Shown in pieces: positions 1-10,195 of a stretch of 64,000 nt of DNA (position 1 is the first letter of the stretch; each line of letters starts with the position of its first letter). This DNA is from Basidiobolus meristosporus CBS 931.73. Taxonomy: Eukaryota; Basidiobolomycota; Basidiobolomycetes; Basidiobolales; Basidiobolaceae. The notes under the pieces were generated by a model, which saw only the letters and a list, made by a program, of their open reading frames with translations, did not search any database and had not been told where the DNA came from. The position numbers and the translations under genes are program-made. The DNA lies in NCBI GenBank assembly GCA_002104905.1, contig MCFE01000417.1:1-64000 (forward strand). Direction: 5' to 3'.

Positions 1-1203
1 TGTAATGCTATGATATCACTTTTTGGTCAATACTTGTGTGAACTTAAGACAGTCTTGTATTTGAGACATTGCATCTACAGGAATGTAAGACTCAATGATG
101 ACCTGCCATAGTAACCATTATAAATAAAGTTGTGGCACCACATACATATGTATATTTAGCATTATTTCTGCTTTGGTTTGACTCACTTTCATATATATGC
201 TGCCAAAAAGTAAAGCAAAGTTGTCTGGCTCTCAACTAAACCCCACCACTGATGGCAACAGAAGAATGGTTGGACAATAGCTTGCTTTGACATTCAGTGT
301 GACAAGCAGGGCTACATCCAAAAAAGACCCTATGGAGAGTGTGCCCATTGAAGGTAATAATGTGGACTCCTCAGGCTCTCAGTCAAGTAGCCAATTGAAA
401 ACCTCTGCAGAGCTACAAGCTGACCATTATGCTCAGGCAGATGAGAATGTAGCAAACACAGTACCCTCAGTTGAAGATCAGCAAGTGGCCATGATAAAGT
501 CACCACCACCAATATTGGCAAGTATGTTGTCAGCTTGTACCAAAGCATTAATGAGGCAATTATGTGCAGTGGCTGATGGGAAAGATGCAATGGCCCAAAA
601 ATCAGGAAATAGTCCAGAAGCAGGATGAGCAGATAATATGTGTAGAGCAATCAGTATCCCAGGTAGAGAAAGCAGTATCTTTGCTGCAAAGAAGGAACTC
701 AAGTAGCTCAATGTCATAGCCAAGAATTGAGCCATTTCCTGATGTAACAGCAGAGGAACACTGCACAGTCATTGAAGCACAACAACAGTGCCCAAAGATA
801 AAGCCCACAGAAAAACCTATCACAGCATGGGAGGGAGACAATGTGGTGTTTATACCAAAGCCTACAAAACAAAAGCCATTGAAGATATGTGAAGCCATTG
901 ATTGCAATAATGAAGAGTGGGCTAATATACAAGAGGCTGTCAGAAGTCTAGCATGCCATCACATCAAGGCCAGCATACTATGGGACCATCAGGAACTCAA
1001 GGCCAAGCAGAATGCACTTGACTTGTTCCATGAGCATCATCCTGGATTCAAACAGGCAAATGGATTTTGGGCCAGCATTGGTATGCTAAGAAAGTATCTT
1101 AAGAATAGCAGAAACTATCAAAGGCAGAAGTACAAGGGTGCCATGGCTAAAAGCCAGAGGCTCCCTCAAGAGCCCCTTACAAGCAGGGCCAAAAGCGCTA
1201 GAC
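1..1203 (+). repeat. Family A repeat, copy A1 left half, with degenerate ORF
   Basis: This is the left half of a multicopy repeat I do not recognise. It has open stretches at 287-628 and 843-1203 whose protein is repeated elsewhere in the window. The conserved order is a short basic N-terminus (best seen in the copy at 7,718, starting MPPKNKAKLSGSK), a Ser/Gln/Ala-rich low-complexity segment, a Gln/Glu-rich segment that looks coiled-coil (QKQDERII-type), and a basic segment around FKQANGFWASIGMLRK and NYQRQKYKGAMAKSQ. The frame is broken between 628 and 843. The repeat is cut at 1203/5887 by a copia insertion. An uninterrupted paralogue at 13,005-13,080 shows the empty site. It could be an ORF of an undescribed transposon; no catalytic motif is visible. 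Confidence 0.7.
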
Positions 1204-1552
1204 TGTTGTAAGAGTCTAAGAGATATTGGAACTGATTGGGAGAACAAGTAGATTATGTGCTTTTCACTTAATGATTTATTGAATGTAAAAGTAGTATTTA
1301 TACTTTTACCTGGTCTTGGCATCACAAACACATAGAATAGATTAAGGAAGGTCCCAAGAACATGGGTGCAAAGTTTGGGGCTGTTTGGACAACTTTGAGA
1401 ATTTTCATGTTCTGGGTACCTGGTATTTTGGTGAAAATATTCTAAGTAAATCCCAACAAGGAATTTGGTCAGAATTCTCTAGAATTTGAGGGTAATGATC
1501 TAAGTGACTAAGTTAGGTGAATATTTAGGTGGAAATACAAATTTTTACAACA
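1204..1552 (-). repeat. copia-1 3' LTR
   Basis: This is the 349-bp LTR of family LTR-A, near-identical to 5538-5886 and related to 43895-44242 and the truncated 33028-33338. On the minus strand it holds a TATA-like GTATAAATAC and a downstream AATAAA, as expected for an LTR promoter and polyadenylation region. Immediately internal (1553-1562) the minus strand reads GAGTGGGAG, the polypurine tract. Confidence 0.9.
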
Positions 1553-1563
1553 CTCCCACTCAG

Positions 1564-4500
1564 CTAAATGTTCATATTGACTAGTCCTAATTTTGATCTA
1601 AGATATTCAAGCTTATCTCTAGCTAATGGTTTGGTAAATATGTCTGCAATCATTTCATCTGTAGGACAGGAAACTAAGCTAACTAAGTTATTCTCTATAG
1701 CTTCACGTATGAAATGATGTCTAATATCTATGTGCTTGGTTCTAGCATGAAAAGTTGGATTTCTACCTAATTGTATACATCCTTGATTATCTTCAAATAA
1801 AGTAATTGGCGTTTTTTGACATAGGCCTAAATCTGTAAACAGCTTTCTTAACCATATTGCTTCTTTGTAGCTTCACAGGCTGCCATATACTCTGCCTCTG
1901 TGGTGGAAAGTACTACGGTTGGTTGCATTCTTGAATTCCATGAAATTGCTCCTTTACAGTAAAGAAAGGTGGATCCTGTGGTGGATCTTCTGTCTTCTAA
2001 ATTTCATCCCCAATCAGCATCAGAGTATCCCACAAGATCCTGTTCTGAATCCTTATAAGTGTATCTTAAGCAGACACCTGTAGTTCCTATTAGGTATCTA
2101 AAAATCCACTCAACTGCTGCAATATGATCAGATCCATAGTTCTGATTATGTTGGCTGACAACTCACACTGAATATGAGATATCTGGACATGTTCCAAGCA
2201 TAATATACATCAGACTGCTGACTATAGATTGATAAGGAAAGTTGGGGCTTTCAGATGGCACCAAGCTCTCTTGATTTGGTTGAGTTTTGACCAAGTTAAG
2301 GTTTGTCTCCATTGGGGTAGCTGCCAGTTTATGGTCTTCCATTTTGTACATCTGCAGTATATCTTGAATATGCCTGGATTGGCTTAGGGTAATAGTCTGG
2401 GTACTTCTGTCTATGGAGAACTTAATCCCTAAGTAGTAACTAAGTTCTCCTAGATCAGACATCTTGAGCTCCTTAGATAGGCTGGATTTAGTCTCTTCCA
2501 ATGTTTCTAGGTTATTGGCGGCTATAATAAGATCATCCACATATAGAGCTAATAGAACTGAATTGGCTCTATCTGGCTTATAGTATATACTATAGTCAGC
2601 ATTACTTCTTTTGAAACTCAAGGATTCCAAATAAGAATCTATCTTGCAATTCCAGGCTCTTGGTGATTGTTTGAGACCATATAGTGACTTTTTAAGCTTG
2701 CAGACCAAATGAGGGCTATCTTGGTCAACAAATCCATCAGGCTGGTCCATATACACATCCTCATCAAGTTCAGCATTCAAAAATGCAATTTTTACATCCA
2801 TTTGATGAATAAAAAACTTATATTTGGCTGCAATAGCCAATATTAATCTGTTGGAATTAAACTTGGCTACTGGTGCAAAGGTCTCAGTATAGTCAAGTCC
2901 TTTTGTTTGAGAGTATTCTTTGGCTATAAGTCTTGCTTTGTATCTTTCAATTGTACCATCAGCATTGTATTTTGTCTTGAAGACCCATCTGCATCCAATT
3001 GATTTTTGGTTGATTGGTAATTTGACTAAGTCCCAAGTTGGATTTTTCATCAGGGCCTGATATTCCTCAGTCATTGCAGATCTCCAAAACTTTGACTGAG
3101 GGCTATTTAGGGCCACTTTTACAGTCTGGGGTTCATCAATATGGACTGAATAGGCATGGGCTAAGTTTGTACCCTCATTGAAATAGTAATTTGGGCTATT
3201 TCTTATCCAATTTGATCTCTGGGCATTTGATACTAAAATAATCACTTCTGGGGTATTCCTGGGCACTGATTCTGGCTGAAACTTGGTTGTAGAGTTCTTT
3301 GGAGTGAAAAAAACTTCATTGTTTTGCTCTGATTCAATCCTGACCATTGGTGAACTTGAGATCAAATTTTTGTCATCATCTGATGTCATTTTTTGTGAAA
3401 ATTTTGAATTTTCATCAAACAACACATCCCTGGACTTGATTGGCTTCTTTGCTTTGGTATTGTAGAGTCTGTATGCCTTATCTCTTTGCAGTAGCCCAAA
3501 AATATGCATTTTACACTTTTTGGCTTAAATTTTGACTGATTTACGGCCAGTTTTTTGGCATATGTTGTACAACCAAATATTCTTAGATGTTCTGCACTTG
3601 GTCTGTATCCATACCATGCTTCAAATGGAGTAAAATTACAAAGTACTCTGCTATAACTCCTATTTTTAAGGTATACAGCAGTGGCAACTGATTCTGCCCA
3701 AATAACATAGGATAATTTTTGATCATGGATCATACATCTTGCCATATCAGTTATTGATCTGTTAGCATGTTCTGCTACTCCATTTTGCTGTGGGGAGTAT
3801 GGTACAGTAGTCTCTTGCTTTATCCCATGAATTTTTCAGAAGTGGATGAAGAGTTTTGAGGTAAATTCTCTACCATTGTCAGAGCGTATTTTCTTGATTT
3901 TTTCACCAGTTTCTCTCTCCATCATGGCTTTAAACTCCTTGAACTTAGACAGAGCTTCTTCCTTTCTCTCCATGAAGTAGACCCATGTGTATCTTGTATA
4001 ATCATCAATAAAAGTGATTAAATACTTCATCCTGCCTAAGGATAAATTTTGCGTAGGTCCACACACATCTGAGCAAATTAGATCTAATTTTTTCTTAGTT
4101 TTGATTAACCCAGAGCTCTTGAATGGTTGTCTGGCCTGTTTCCCATACATGCAGGCTTCACAGTGCTCCAAGTTAGCTGGGGGATCAATTTTCACTCCAG
4201 AAATTAGCTGATCTTTGATCATTTTATGCAAATAATCAAAATTGATGTGTCCAAATCTCCTGTGCCAAAGCATTGGTGTTTCTTCATTAAAGTTACTTAT
4301 ATTGGCTTCCAAATATGATGGAATATAAGTCAACTTGTATAGATTCTGATCTCTGATGCCCAAAGCAATATGGGCACCATTTTGATCAGTGATCCTGCAT
4401 CCAGAATTGTCAAAACTGAAACTGAGTCCTTCTGCTGTGGCCTTGCTTACAGAGAGTAGGTTCTTGGCTATTTCTGGTACATAGAGTACTTCTTGAAAGG

Positions 4501-4702
4501 TCAGTGTATGGCTTCCTTCACTGCTTCTAAGGTTTACTTGGATAGTTCCTTCTCCCACTGCATCAAGTGTTCTATTGTCACCCATGAAAACCTTCTTAAT
4601 TGGAATTTCTTGATAATAGGTAAAAAGTTCTTTTTGGTGTGTAAAGTGTTGAGAAGCTCCAGAGTCAATATACCACGTCTGAGAATCCTTGTTTGTGGTC
4701 AT
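1564..4702 (-). pseudogene. copia-1 Pol (protease-integrase-RT-RNase H), broken
   Basis: Open pieces at 3836-4702, 3386-3745, 2163-3509 and about 1564-2160 together make a Ty1/copia Pol. In order they show an aspartic protease motif WYIDSGASQHF; the pre-integrase zinc-binding motif beginning WHRRFGH; the integrase core with DDYTRYTWVYFM and IRSDNGREF; the reverse transcriptase with GCRWVFKTK, KARLIAKEYSQ, the WDL...RW motif and catalytic LYVDDLIIA; and RNase H with [11 protein letters not shown]. The RT and protease active sites are intact. The chain is interrupted by a shift near 3836, another near 3510-3745, and an in-frame TGA at 2160 just after the RT (YSV-stop-VVSQHNQ). It is therefore a recently broken copy rather than an expressed polyprotein. 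Confidence 0.93.
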
Positions 4703-4704
4703 AT

Positions 4705-5533
4705 TTAGTGCAGATATGAATAGTCTATCTTCAGTTGTTGCAGCATTTCCATATTCAGGCTTCTTTTGCTGATAATCTCTCTTTTTGAGACACCGGTCTG
4801 ATGTGTGTCCTTTCCTTTTGCAGTACTTGCAAAATAGGTTGCTGTTGTCTTTGTAGGGTCTTGGGTACCTCCTTTGTTGGTTATCATTGCTTATTCAAGC
4901 ATTTTCTTCTTCCTTCTTATTGGCGCTTGATTTTCTTAATTCTTCATCCAGGAGCCTTCCATATACGTAACTTAAGGTCAAATCTTCAGTTCTGGACTCT
5001 AGGGCTGATACAAGGCCCTGAAACTTGTCTGTCAGGCTATTCAGGATGGTAACTATCACATCCTCATCAGTAGTTGGTACACCCACAGATTCCATCTCAT
5101 CTACCAGCAGGGTAATTCTGTTAATTAGATTTTTCATTTCTTCTCCTGGCAGCATCCTTGTATTAAAGAATTTTTGTCTCAGATACATTTTCTGGGCAGC
5201 TGAACATGACTGGTAGGTGTCTTCTAATGCACTCCAGGCATTCTTTGCTGCTTTTGCTCTTGAGCATTGAATTAGTAATTTGTCCTTGACATTAAGGCAA
5301 ATGCAGTTAAAGGCACTTTGTTCTTTCTTCTGGTACTTTAAGGCTTACTCTCCCACATTTTTAGGAGGGCATTCTTCTCCCATGACAATATCCCAAAGGC
5401 CTCTTTCTTGTAGCAGCATCTTCATCTTCACCTTCCATACTTGGTAGTTAGAGCCATCCAACTTTTCAGCAGAGGGAAAAATTCCAGTAATAGCAGTAGT
5501 AGACATTGCAGAGAGTGACAGCTTGGGGCTCAT
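4705..5533 (-). pseudogene. copia-1 Gag, broken
   Basis: Gag carries the copia-type motif LDGSNYQVWKVKMKMLL near its N-terminus and a CCHC zinc knuckle read from about 4830 to 4790 (CKYCKRKGHTSDRC). An in-frame ATG lies at 5533-5531 inside the primer binding site, and a second at about 5506 starts MSTTAITG. The frame is stopped by TAA after NVGE (5343-5345). The sister copy at 43,531-43,890 has GAA-encoded E there, so this is a point mutation. A further shift falls near 4890. Confidence 0.85.
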
Positions 5534-5537
5534 AACC
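5525..5537 (-). other. copia-1 primer binding site (half tRNA-iMet type)
   Basis: Directly after the 5' LTR the minus strand reads GGTTATGAGCCCC. This is complementary to the anticodon arm of eukaryotic initiator tRNA-Met (GGGCTCATAACC, anticodon CAT underlying the ATG), not to a tRNA 3' end. Known precedent: Drosophila copia and relatives prime from a tRNA-iMet half molecule cut in the anticodon loop. The same site follows the LTRs at 16,018 and 43,895. Confidence 0.8.
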
Positions 5538-5886
5538 TGTTGTAAGAATCTTGGAGATATTGGAAGTGATTGGGAGAACAAGTAGATTATGTGGTTTTTA
5601 CATAATGATTTATTGAATATAAAAGTAGTATTTATACTTTTACCTGGTCTTGGCATTACAAACACATAGAATAGATTAAGGAAGGTCCCAAGAACATGTG
5701 TGCAAAGTTTGGGGCTGCTTGGACAACTTTGAGAATTTTCATGTTCTGGGTACCTGGTATTTTGGTGAAAATATTCTAAGTAAATCCCAACAAGGAATTT
5801 AGTCAGTATTCTCTAGGATTTGAAGGTAATGATCTAAGTGACTAAGTTAGGTGAATATTTAGGTGGAAATACAAATTTTTACAACA
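5538..5886 (-). repeat. copia-1 5' LTR
   Basis: This 349-bp LTR is paired with 1204-1552, and its ends are TGTTGTAA...TTACAACA on the minus strand. A minus-strand open frame starting MFVMPRPGKSINTT in the LTR runs without a stop through the LTR end into the Gag N-terminus (5345-5665). Confidence 0.9.
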
Positions 5887-7255
5887 CAGACAAGTGTCAA
5901 AGAGATGTCAGGTAGTTGGAAGAGTGCCAATTAAGGACAAGCAGGCAGACACAGATGCACCAGCACAACATTTATCAAGGAAAAGGCATAGCACCACTCA
6001 AGAAGCACTAGGTCAAAGTAGCAGTGAAGGTCCAGGCAGTAATAAAAACCAGCTGCTTGTACAGGAGCCCATCCTAACTATGGTTGAGAGCTCAAAACAA
6101 GTGGAAAAGAAATGTCAGGTTGCCAGAAGAGTGCCAGCAAGGGACAAGCAGGTCAAAACAGATGTGTCAGAGCAGAATTTATCAAGGATAAAACATAGTT
6201 CTTTACAAGAAGCACTCAGACAAGTAGCAGTGAAAGACCTGTCAGTGATTAAGAAAAAGGTAAAGGGAAAAATGTCTATTCAAACCTGAGATAGGGAGGC
6301 ATGCAAAAAAAACTGCAGTTCTTGCCAATTAACGCTGCAAGCCAGGAACAGACTGAATCCCATCATAGCCAAGAAGAGTTACCAACAAGAAAACAGCTGT
6401 TTTCACAAGAGATGGAAGCGTTGCCAGTTGAGCTACACCCCAGTGAAGTAGATGAGTTTGCTGAAAAAGGCAATTTGTCTACCACAGCCTCCACATCCTC
6501 CATTGTTGACAGAGTAGAGATCCCACTAACAAACAAGGCTACAATGTCAAGAGCTTGAAAGACTATCACAATGCCTTCAATGGAGTTTTGGAGCATTAAT
6601 ACACACACCAAGAGGTTGCAGCACTTCTGCAGGAGCAGTGCTCAAGAAATTGCACTGGAATATTGCAAGAATTTATTGCAAAGACTGGCAGATGAGGTGC
6701 CAGACCTTGCAGTGCCTGCTGAAGACCAGGGCATGTGGGAACCAGTGAATGAAGAGTGGCATAAAGCTATTGGGTTCCTGCCAAAGTTGTGGAACCAGAG
6801 TGTTACAGCAGAAATACTTATTGAGTGGTGGATTTTAATGGAGTTACTTGTTGAGTGTGGGGTTGGGCTTAATGTTAGTGTAGGGTATAGGGACTTGTAT
6901 AGGCCAATGAAATTGGCATTGAGGTACAACTGAAGTGTCAATGGAAACAAATCAATTTGTATGCATGAAAAGTAAGAGAAACAGTTGAGTGAGGAAGTAA
7001 GGAGTGTAAAAAGAGGCAATAGCCAATCAATGAACACAAACGTAGGAGTCAATAGAGTGTCTGGGATCAGAAAGTGAGCAAATTGGTGGGGAACTAATCA
7101 AAAGCCACTTATACATTGTTGTGATGAAAATTTTGACAAAGTTTTTGTGAAATCTGGGGTGCAATTATCTTTCAACACTCTCTGGACGGTGTCCTGACAA
7201 CATCAGTACCTCTTAGTCATGGGACTTTAACTTTGTGATGACCTTTTGATGGGAT
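5887..7255 (+). repeat. Family A repeat, copy A1 right half, with ORFs
   Basis: This continues copy A1 after the copia insertion. Open stretches lie at 5894-6289, 6301-6558 and 6571-6933. The first contains two diverged tandem peptide repeats of about 65-70 residues (units near 5907-6030 and 6112-6240) built on CQV..RVP..DKQ..TD......LSR..HS..QEAL.Q. The last encodes a conserved C-terminal region with DEVPDLAVPAEDQG and AEILIEWWILMELL, found again at about 13,790-14,097 and 46,390-46,710. Frames are interrupted between these pieces. No known domain is recognised. The copy ends with the motif TTCATAGGG near 7,275, shared with the ends of other A and B copies. Confidence 0.65.
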
Positions 7256-7259
7256 CATC

Positions 7260-7950
7260 TCAATAATTTTTCATAGGGTATACATGTATTATCCTTTCAT
7301 CCTGTTTCTGGACTATTTCCTGATTTCTCTGGGTCATTGCATCTATCCAATCAGCCACTGCACCTAATTGCCTCATTAATGCTTTGGTATGAGCTGACAA
7401 CCTACTTGCTAGTACAGGTGGTTGTGATGTTATGACAGTTGCTTGCTGGTCTTCAGCCAAAGGTATGGCATTGGCTACATTCTCATCTGCCTGAGCATTA
7501 TGGTCAGCTTGTGGCTTCACAGAGAGCACCATTTGCCTACTTGACCAAGAGCCTGAGGAGTCTGCATTATTACTTTCAGTGGGCATACTGCCAACATGGC
7601 CTTTTTTGGATGTAGCCCTGAATGTCAAAGCAGGCTGATGTCCAACTACTCTTCTGCTGCTGTCAACATTGAGGTTTGGTTTGGAACCAGATAACTTTGC
7701 TTTATTTTTTGGTGGCATATATATGGAAGTGAGACAAGCTAAAGGGGAAATTGTGTAGCATAAACTTGAGTATGTGATGCCACTACTTTATTCATAATGT
7801 GCACTATGGCAGGTCATCATTGAATCTTACATTCTTGTAGGTGCAATATCTCAAACGCAACACTGTCTTAAATCTACAGGAGTATTGACAGAAAAGTGAT
7901 ATAATAGTGTTATGTTGTTAAGTGTCAGACTGTTTGCTCTATAGCAAACA
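7260..7950 (-). repeat. Family A repeat, copy A2 (inverted, truncated)
   Basis: The minus strand matches positions about 1-630 of copy A1. It includes the cleanest N-terminus of the family ORF (7260-7718, 152 codons, start MPPKNKAKLSGSK) and about 200 bp of upstream non-coding sequence (7719-7950) matching 1-190. It lies tail-to-tail with A1. Similarity stops soon after the coiled-coil-like segment, so the copy is truncated. I see no other gene in 7,950-8,080. Confidence 0.7.
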
Positions 7951-8079
7951 CTACTCTGATTCAACACCTCAAGAGAGGAGAAAAATGTCCATAGGGATAT
8001 TCTAACAAGCCTCTTGGCCATGGAATGGGTAGACAGCATGGGAGGTATTACATGGATCACAGACAGTGTTTTGCCACAC

Positions 8080-8700
8080 AGGTCATATTTTGCCATTCAT
8101 CAGTCATTACTATACTTGCAATATCTTGCTTGCCACTTGATACTTCTAAAATGGCACCTAGCCATACTGGTCACCTTGCACAAACTGAGTCAGTTAAGTT
8201 TGTGAACCTTTAGGCTCACCTCAGCCTTCTGAACATGGCATGCAGAGTGATTGCTCTGAAGAAGCAGGCTCACCAATGGATTGTGAGCCCATCTCCCCTA
8301 ACAACAGTACCCTCCACAAGCCTGGCAAGATCCTAATATCCAATGAGACAGCACCAGTTAAAAAAATGCCAAGGACACTTTATAAAGCCAAGTGAGCCTA
8401 GTAGTCCATATACTTGTAATTGATGCAATGTTGTGGCTACAGAAGTGGCATATTTCTACAAATATCATTAATGGGGGCTTTGATAATTCACTACTACTTT
8501 CTACCAAAAGCATTCTGGGATGCAACTTACCATGTATATGATACAAATGGACAACCATCATGCAGCTGGCATCATACGACCCAGAGACCATCATGATATC
8601 AGCATGTGTTAACTGCTACATGGGGTTCAAATTAGAGAATGCCACCATTGCAAGGTGTCCAAATTGTCAGGAATCCACCACCATAGGAGGCAAACATTGT
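8080..8700 (+). repeat. Family C repeat, plus copy with cysteine-rich coding remnant
   Basis: This matches 9,590-10,195 on the opposite strand, so the two are inverted copies. The plus strand encodes a degraded protein whose best-kept part (about 8,590-8,740) has paired cysteines: CVNCY, then about 14 residues on CPNCQ, then CSC and C. The spacing is zinc-ribbon-like. Upstream coding is broken by stops. The family is not recognised; a transposon gene is possible. Confidence 0.55.
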
Positions 8701-8989
8701 TCATGCTCCAGATATATTTCAGTATGCCCCATCTAAAGAAGCTCATGCAGTCTGATTAATATTATGAAGCTATAAAGTACTGCACTCAGTTTCAATCAAG
8801 CACAAACATTTCTTATACATTTGATAGTAAATATTATAAATAACTAAAAAGCTAGGTCTAATCCGTATATACAACCATGCCTTTGCCTTAGTACTTTTTG
8901 GATCCTCATTAAACAAGTACTCCACCAGCAAATCCTACTGGCCACTGATTCTCATCAACCTGAATCTGCTGCCTATCTTACAGTATCAG
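8701..8989. other. Unassigned AT-rich spacer
   Basis: This lies between the plus C copy and the inverted B copy. No long open frame, RNA gene or repeat match within the window was seen. Confidence 0.4.
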
Positions 8990-9575
8990 AGCAGAAATTT
9001 GATGGTAGTCTCACTGGTATCTGGACCTAAGTGACCATCCAACCTGAAGCACTACCCTATGAATATTAATTTAGTCCAGCAGGTGGATCCAACTCAGATC
9101 ACCTGTCACAATCCCATCAGGAGACCATAATAGTACTTGCAGCTTGGAATTAATGACCATCTACATAATCTTATGATGGGATCATATGGGTGTTTTGCTA
9201 ACTTTACCGCCAGATAAAGTTGAAAGCATTATGGTGTTTGGGTGGAGTTTTACTGGGGGTAACATGGCATTGTTGCAGTCATAGTTCACTCTACAACTAC
9301 TTAAGTGGATTCAACTGGTCAGTACATCCAGTTGCCTTATATGGCAAGGAAACTGATGGTGCTTCAATGGCCTCAAACTAAGCCTCCAATGGTATTATTG
9401 TGGCATTATGACTGCCTACAGCTAGCTCTATATAATGCTACCATACCAATTTACCAAATGGTAGTTCCTTTCTCTACCTCCCCTGCGCAATTCAAATATT
9501 CCACTGCAGAATCACCCCTCATTATTTGCTTACCTACTACTACCTTGAGTATTCCACTTATAGTTTGATAATGGT
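8990..9575 (-). repeat. Family B repeat, inverted copy
   Basis: The minus strand matches 45,013-45,600 and 47,090-47,690, and about 85 bp of it matches 12,430-12,515. Shared landmarks are a tract reading GGGGAGGTAGA.AAAGG and a following TTTGGTAAAT.GGTATGGTAGTATTATA. It has no convincing ORF and reads as a non-coding or terminal part of a mobile element. It is contiguous with the C copy at 9,590-10,195 on the same strand. Confidence 0.6.
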
Positions 9576-9589
9576 AGTGGATTCTGGAC

Positions 9590-10195
9590 AAGCTGGAGAC
9601 CTTGCAATGGTGGCATTCTCCAATGTGAGTCCCATGTAGCAGTTAACACATGCTGATATCATGATGGTCTCAGGGTCATAAGCTGCTAGCTGCATGACAA
9701 TTGTCCATTTCTACCATGTACATAGTAAGTTGCATCCCAGGATGATTTTGGCAAGAAGTAGTAGTAAATTCTTAAAGCCCCCATCACTGATATCAGTGGA
9801 AACATGCCACTTTTCTAGCCACAACATCACATCATTTACTAGTAGATTGATTTCTGGGCTCACTTGACTTGATAATGTATCCTTGGCACTTTTTCCGATG
9901 AGTGTTGTCTTAATTGCATAATGGCATTTTGCTGGGCTCATAGAGGGTAATATTGTTGGGGGAGATAGGCTCAAAATCTATCAGTAAGACTGCTTCTTCA
10001 GAGCTAGCACTCTGCATGCCATATTCAAAAGGCTGGGGTGAGCACAAAGGCATCACAAACTCACCTGAAATCAGCTGTGCAAGGTGACAAGTACGGCCAG
10101 GTGCTATTATGAAAGTATCAAGTGGCTGACAAGATATTGTTGGCACAGTAGCAACTGGATTCTTGAATAATACCTCCAGTGCTGTATCAACTATC
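9590..10195 (-). repeat. Family C repeat, minus copy with ORFs
   Basis: This is the inverted counterpart of 8,080-8,700. Open stretches at 9711-9974 and 9910-10215 encode a Leu-rich segment (NLLVNDVMLWLEKWHVSTD) leading into the region that carries the CVNCY motif. The second cysteine pair is degraded here (CPNCQ has become PACPE). It ends where a gypsy integrase fragment begins, near 10,195. Confidence 0.5.

Larger units (their letters stand above)
1204..5886 (-). mobile_element. Ty1/copia LTR retrotransposon (copia-1), degenerate
   Basis: The element has two matching 349-bp LTRs, at 1204-1552 and 5538-5886. It reads on the minus strand as 5' LTR, primer binding site, gag, protease, integrase, reverse transcriptase, RNase H, polypurine tract, 3' LTR. 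Integrase before reverse transcriptase is the Ty1/copia order. LTR ends are TG...CA. Flanking 5-mers are tagac (1199-1203) and cagac (5887-5891), a 4/5 target duplication. It is inserted in family A; the uninterrupted copy near 13,060 confirms the insertion point. Gag and Pol carry stops and frameshifts, so this copy is defective. Confidence 0.95.

Noticed and set aside
8590-8760. Calling the CxxC-rich remnant of family C a KDZ-type transposase
   Set aside because: Cys spacing is suggestive, but no DDE core or other diagnostic region was found; left as unrecognised.
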